Positions 44,234 to 47,971 of a stretch of DNA of 47,971 nucleotides are shown here, in pieces. Source of the stretch: DSSM01 sp964484125 (GTDB lineage Bacteria; Bacteroidota; Ignavibacteria; Tepidaquicellales; Tepidaquicellaceae); NCBI GenBank assembly GCA_964484125.1, contig CAZAEK010000015.1, forward strand, positions 1 through 47,971, in the 5' to 3' direction. The translations under genes were made by a program, and so were the position numbers. Below the pieces are notes generated by a model. That model made no database searches. It worked only from the letters and a program-made list of their open reading frames with translations, and was not told the DNA's origin. How positions within the stretch are numbered: position 1 is the first letter of the stretch; every line of letters starts with the position of its first letter.

Positions 44234-45271
44234 ATGAAATTAAAAAATATAATATTTTCAGTTCTCATCTCACTTATAACTTTTGCTTCAGCTCATTCCC
44301 AGTCCGGCTCTTATGCCGGCGCTTTCTCAAGATACGGTTTCGGAGCGAGAGGACTTGCAAAAGGTAATGCAATGGTTTCTGATGTCTTTGGTGATGTCTC
44401 GGGATATTATAACCCTTCTATTGCCGCTTTTCAGGAACAGGGTTATGTAAACCTTGGATATACTTTTTTATCCCTCGATAGAAAATTAAACTTCATCGGT
44501 TTCTCTAAAAAAATTAAACTTCCTAATCAGAAGAAAGGTGGTGCCGGGATTTCTCTCTCATGGATAAATTCAGGTGTTACTGATATTGACGGAAGGGATA
44601 ACGATGGAAAGAAAATCGGCGATTTTAATACATTCGAAAATCAGTTCTATCTCGGCACAGGTTTTCTTCTCGAAGAAAATCTCGCTCTCGGCGTCGGTTT
44701 CAAATTATATTACTCGAAATTATTTGAAGAGGTCTCCACTACTTCCGTCGGATTTGATATTGGTGCTGTGTTTTTACCTATGCCGGATCTTGCATTAGGA
44801 ATAGCAGTCAGAGATATTTCAGCAAAATATAAATGGGAAACAACTTCAATATATGGAAGTAACGGAAAAATAACAGAAGATAAATTCCCTACCCTGCTTA
44901 ATATCGGCGGAACATATAAACTTCCTAAGAATCTTGGATTGGCATCTCTTGAACTTGAAGCTATGTTTTCTCCTGAAATGGATCTTGAGCTGAATGATGG
45001 TACTATTACAAAATCGGAAAATGAAACATTTTATTATCTCAAGGCAGGTGCAGAAATAAATGTGATAGAAAACCTTAAAGTAAGAGCCGGACTCGACAGA
45101 ATATACCTCAAGGGCGGAGAATTTCAGGATAATCTCAGACCATCGGCTGGATTAAGTTTTTCCAAATCTTTCACAAAGAATATAATTCTCGGATTGGACT
45201 ATGCCTTTGTTTATGAACCTTATTCCCATGACGCAATTCAGAATGTAAGTGTAATATTTAAATTTAAATAA
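44234..45271 (+). CDS. PorV/PorQ family outer-membrane beta-barrel protein (copy 1)
   Basis: A 345-residue outer-membrane protein. The signal peptide ends near ASAHSQ (residue 23). The family hallmark follows as FSRYGFGARGLAKGNAMVSDVFGDVSGYYNPS, matching the PorV/PorQ (UPF0164) N-terminal pattern. Alternating hydrophobic strands and a C-terminal strand ending VSVIFKFK suit a FadL-like barrel. PorV shuttles T9SS cargo to the cell surface in Bacteroidota. Here the adjacent cargo-like gene suggests a similar role. Its paralogue follows after 8 bp. Confidence 0.85.
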   Translation: MKLKNIIFSVLISLITFASAHSQSGSYAGAFSRYGFGARGLAKGNAMVSDVFGDVSGYYNPSIAAFQEQGYVNLGYTFLSLDRKLNFIGFSKKIKLPNQKKGGAGISLSWINSGVTDIDGRDNDGKKIGDFNTFENQFYLGTGFLLEENLALGVGFKLYYSKLFEEVSTTSVGFDIGAVFLPMPDLALGIAVRDISAKYKWETTSIYGSNGKITEDKFPTLLNIGGTYKLPKNLGLASLELEAMFSPEMDLELNDGTITKSENETFYYLKAGAEINVIENLKVRAGLDRIYLKGGEFQDNLRPSAGLSFSKSFTKNIILGLDYAFVYEPYSHDAIQNVSVIFKFK

Positions 45272-45279
45272 TAATAAAA

Positions 45280-46182
45280 TTGAATAAAAAAATTATCTTA
45301 ATAGCTCTTTCGTTATTCTTAACTTCATCATTGGCTTTTTCGCAAAATGACGGACCCGGAAATACAGGGCTGGCATTTCTTAAACTCGGAGTCGGAGCAC
45401 GCTCTGTAGCTATGGGCGAAGCATTTTCTTCTGTTGCTGAAGATGCTACTGCCTTTATTTATAACCCGGCAATGCTGAATTTCAGTGAAAAAACAAATAT
45501 ATATCTTTCACATAACGTAGGTCTTTTTGACCAGAAAAATTCTTTTTTAGGTGCGAAGATAAATCTTAATAAAATTAATCTCGGAATTGGTATTCTCAGA
45601 TCAGGTGTTGATGATATTGAAGTCAGATTAACACCGGGAGCACCCATAGAAAAGTTTAATTCACAGAATCTCTGTTTGGGAATTTCCGGAAGTTATGAAG
45701 TATATAAAAATCTTTCATTCGGAATAACAGGAAAATTTCTCTACGAAAAGATTTTTACAGACGAAGCAAGCGGTTTTGCATTGGATTTAGGAACTTCATA
45801 CAGACAAAATAACCTTACTTTCGGTTTTGCAGTAGCAAATATCGGTTCAATGAATGAACTTAATAAAGTCAGCACAAAACTTCCGACCCTTGTGAGATTC
45901 GGAGGGTCTTTTAAGAAAAGTTTTGATAAGTTTTCACTCGTTGTTTCTGCAGATGGCTTTAAAGTATTAGACGGAGGAAAATTCCACATTCACAGCGGAA
46001 TTGAAGGCGGATATAAGGATTTGATTTTTGTAAGAGCCGGCTATCAGACTAATTACGATAACAAAGGATTTTCTGCAGGTATTGGCTTTAAATATATGGG
46101 CATAACTCTTGACTATGCTCTTGTTCCCTATTACGATACATTCGGAACTGGAAATACTATTTCGCTTGGATATATCTTTTAA
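45280..46182 (+). CDS. PorV/PorQ family outer-membrane beta-barrel protein (copy 2)
   Basis: A 300-residue paralogue of the previous gene. The start is TTG at 45280, which gives a good signal peptide (NKKIILIALSLFL) ending near SLAFSQ. LKLGVGARSVAMGEAFSSVAEDATAFIYNPA is the family signature, closer to consensus than in copy 1. The barrel strands continue to a final TISLGYIF ending in Phe, the usual outer-membrane protein signal. It may be the shuttle for the BNR-type protein at 42589. No other T9SS gene (GldK-N, SprA, PorU) lies in this window. Confidence 0.87.
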   Translation: MNKKIILIALSLFLTSSLAFSQNDGPGNTGLAFLKLGVGARSVAMGEAFSSVAEDATAFIYNPAMLNFSEKTNIYLSHNVGLFDQKNSFLGAKINLNKINLGIGILRSGVDDIEVRLTPGAPIEKFNSQNLCLGISGSYEVYKNLSFGITGKFLYEKIFTDEASGFALDLGTSYRQNNLTFGFAVANIGSMNELNKVSTKLPTLVRFGGSFKKSFDKFSLVVSADGFKVLDGGKFHIHSGIEGGYKDLIFVRAGYQTNYDNKGFSAGIGFKYMGITLDYALVPYYDTFGTGNTISLGYIF

Positions 46183-46199
46183 GTTAATTCATTCAGAAT

Positions 46200-47918
46200 T
46201 TGGAAGCGGATTCCACATTTTTAAAAAAATTCTTAGATTTTCTGAACAGGGAGGAAAACTTTTTTAAGGTTTTCCTTGCTTTCATTATATTTTTAAGTCT
46301 GGTAAAGCTTCCGGCATTATTTTCAGTGGATATGCAACCGTGGGATGAAGGAATGTATGCGGTGAGGGTTGCATCAATACATATACACGGGGATTTTTTT
46401 GACCAGTTCAGTCATTCAATAGGAGGATTTTATTCTGCTTCTCATCCGCCGCTTTTGATATGGAGCGGATATTTTATTACATTGATATTCGGGTTGAGCT
46501 CCGCAGCATTGAAGATGATTCCGTTTCTGGCTTCGCTTTTAAGTATTTTCTTTGTTGCGAGAATTGGCGGGAAATTGAAAGATCTGAAAACAGGGTGGCT
46601 GGCGGCAATGATATTTTCGGGTAATATAATTTTTGCGGTTTTCTCAAAGAGGTTTCAGTTCGATATTCCATATATTTCATTGATACTTATGGGCTTTTAT
46701 TTTTTTATAAAGTATAATGAAACAGCTAAAAAAAGCTACGTTGTACTGGTTGGATTGTCGCTCGGATTATGCTTAATGGTGAAAATACTTGTTGGATTTT
46801 TTATACCGATAGTTTTATTTATCACATGGCTTTTTTTCAGGGATAGATTCAGAATTACGATAAAAGATTTGATTATAATTACAGGTATCGGAATTGTTAT
46901 AGCATTGCCGTGGCACGTTTATATGATAATGAAATATGGAAATGAGTTTTTAAAATGGTTTATGGGATATCATATTTATGAAAGGGCTTTATACGGAGTT
47001 GAACACAACAATAAAAACTCGGGGGCATTGTATCATGTAAATTATTTATTATCTATTATACCATACAGCTCATTGATATTTTTAGCACTGGTAAAAGATT
47101 TCCGGAAGTATAAGACATTAAGTCCTGAAAGGTTATTTATCTGGATTTGGTTTCTGATAGGTTTCGGAATAATAACGATATTTAAGACGAAACTTGAAGT
47201 GTATATATTGCTTGTTTTAAGTCAGGTGTGTTTAATGATACCTGTTTATATTGATGAATTGAAAGCGGCATCTAAAAGGGAAAAGATTATTACTGTAATA
47301 ATGGTTATTTTTAATATTTTATGGGCATTAACATTTGACAGGAGGACAGGAATAAAAAACTACATTACGTCGGGTGCCGGTAATTTTTTAATTGCTGTAA
47401 TTGCAGGAGCGGCGTTGGTATTGGTTACTTATTTTGCGGTAAAATATATATCAGATAAGATAAATTTACAGAATTTGTATTATGCATTTGTGGTTTTATT
47501 TTTTATCGGACTGAATATATATCAGTTGATTGAGATTCCCTGGTGGGAGAATTCATTTAGTCTGACTCCGGTGAAAGAAGATATAGACAGGACAGGTGTT
47601 AAGGACATAATATATATAGCGGCAAAATACCGTGCAAATCCTCAGTTTTCATTTTACTTCAGAGGGTTGGATATTGGCTGGAAAAATGACGAATATAAAT
47701 ATAAGTTACTTGAGACAAAGAAGAACCTTGATTTGTTTTACCCAAAGCGTGATATAACGGAAGTGCGGAGATATCTTGAGGGATTGGAGCCGGGAAAGCA
47801 GAGTATAATTGTAGAGAGAGATGAGATTAATCGTACCAATTATGATGAGGTTAGGTTGTTTATGCCGGAGAAGTTTAAGCTGGTTATGAAAGTGCCGGGA
47901 TATGAGGTGTATAGATAA
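46200..47918 (+). CDS. GT39-type (ArnT/PMT-like) membrane glycosyltransferase
   Basis: A 572-residue integral-membrane glycosyltransferase of the dolichyl/undecaprenyl-phosphate-mannose type, transferring a sugar from a lipid carrier on the outer face of the inner membrane. The first membrane segment (about 22-42) is followed by VDMQPWDEGMY, with the Asp49-Glu50 pair typical of GT39/GT83 enzymes. About ten further hydrophobic segments and a soluble C-terminal region (about 480-572) are seen. The start is TTG at 46200. G-ending codons (GAG, GTG, TTG, GGG) become frequent, unlike the preceding genes. It may glycosylate a secreted protein or surface lipid. Confidence 0.85.
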   Translation: MEADSTFLKKFLDFLNREENFFKVFLAFIIFLSLVKLPALFSVDMQPWDEGMYAVRVASIHIHGDFFDQFSHSIGGFYSASHPPLLIWSGYFITLIFGLSSAALKMIPFLASLLSIFFVARIGGKLKDLKTGWLAAMIFSGNIIFAVFSKRFQFDIPYISLILMGFYFFIKYNETAKKSYVVLVGLSLGLCLMVKILVGFFIPIVLFITWLFFRDRFRITIKDLIIITGIGIVIALPWHVYMIMKYGNEFLKWFMGYHIYERALYGVEHNNKNSGALYHVNYLLSIIPYSSLIFLALVKDFRKYKTLSPERLFIWIWFLIGFGIITIFKTKLEVYILLVLSQVCLMIPVYIDELKAASKREKIITVIMVIFNILWALTFDRRTGIKNYITSGAGNFLIAVIAGAALVLVTYFAVKYISDKINLQNLYYAFVVLFFIGLNIYQLIEIPWWENSFSLTPVKEDIDRTGVKDIIYIAAKYRANPQFSFYFRGLDIGWKNDEYKYKLLETKKNLDLFYPKRDITEVRRYLEGLEPGKQSIIVERDEINRTNYDEVRLFMPEKFKLVMKVPGYEVYR

Positions 47919-47971
47919 GTTTGTAAAGTTTATCAAGTTTGTAAAGTTTATCAAGTTTGTAAAGTTTATCA
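47917..47971. repeat. 18-bp tandem repeat at the window edge
   Basis: AAGTTTGTAAAGTTTATC is present in three perfect copies (47917-47934, 47935-47952, 47953-47970) and runs into the end of the window. Each unit is itself two related 9-mers (AAGTTTGTA and AAGTTTATC). The first copy begins inside the TAA stop codon of the glycosyltransferase. The true array length is unknown because the window stops here. Confidence 0.95.

Overview
The window is a dense, AT-rich bacterial chromosome segment (roughly one third G+C by eye) with short intergenic gaps, no rRNA or tRNA gene that I could recognise, and no insertion sequence, phage gene or CRISPR array. Several traits point to the Bacteroidota / Chlorobiota / Ignavibacteriota side of the FCB group. 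They are two PorV/PorQ-type outer-membrane proteins next to a secreted protein with a FlgD/T9SS-like C-terminal domain, signal peptides that mostly end in Ser/Ala-Gln, near absence of Shine-Dalgarno sequences, and an envelope rich in parvulin-type chaperones. An Ignavibacteria-like organism fits best, but this is an inference from gene content.

Region 1 (1-9.4 kb, minus strand) looks like accessory cargo. It holds a Ca2+-type P-ATPase, a broken methyltransferase fragment, a pyridoxamine-kinase-like enzyme, a CGGC-domain protein, a DUF89 phosphatase-like protein, an AlkD-like DNA alkylation repair gene with a late frameshift, an intact methyltransferase related to the fragment, a photolyase-related protein that has lost its Fe-S ligands, and an SDR protein without the catalytic Tyr. 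Region 2 (9.5-14.7 kb) has a double CDGSH protein and an MFS exporter on plus, then two tandem alpha/beta hydrolases behind an amino-acid-permease/USP-like fusion on minus. Region 3 (14.7-25.3 kb) has a PpiD-like foldase, MeaB, PurD, two related GT4 glycosyltransferases, an orphan receiver protein, a soluble hybrid histidine kinase and an M29-type aminopeptidase.

Region 4 (25.3-35.2 kb, minus strand) is probably one or two long operons: beta-CASP metallo-beta-lactamase RNase, glycogen synthase, then three consecutive multi-parvulin foldases (one of them a lipoprotein) and a BatA-like VWA membrane protein. Region 5 (35.2-41.6 kb, plus) is the classical rimP-nusA-infB-rbfA-truB translation operon. 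It is preceded by a terminator-like hairpin whose loop contains the stop codon of a 12-codon reading frame, which makes it a candidate attenuator. Region 6 (41.7-47.9 kb, plus) encodes a lipoprotein, a BNR-repeat secreted protein with a T9SS-like tail, two PorV/PorQ-family proteins and a GT39-type glycosyltransferase. The window ends in a perfect 18-bp tandem repeat that starts inside the last stop codon.

Points most worth checking: the foldase trio with its VWA partner, the rimP leader hairpin, two genes (a glycosyltransferase and truB) whose conserved N-termini extend upstream of every ATG/GTG/TTG, the cluster-less photolyase with its atypical SDR neighbour, and the AlkD frameshift. I found no clearly new defence or mobile system.
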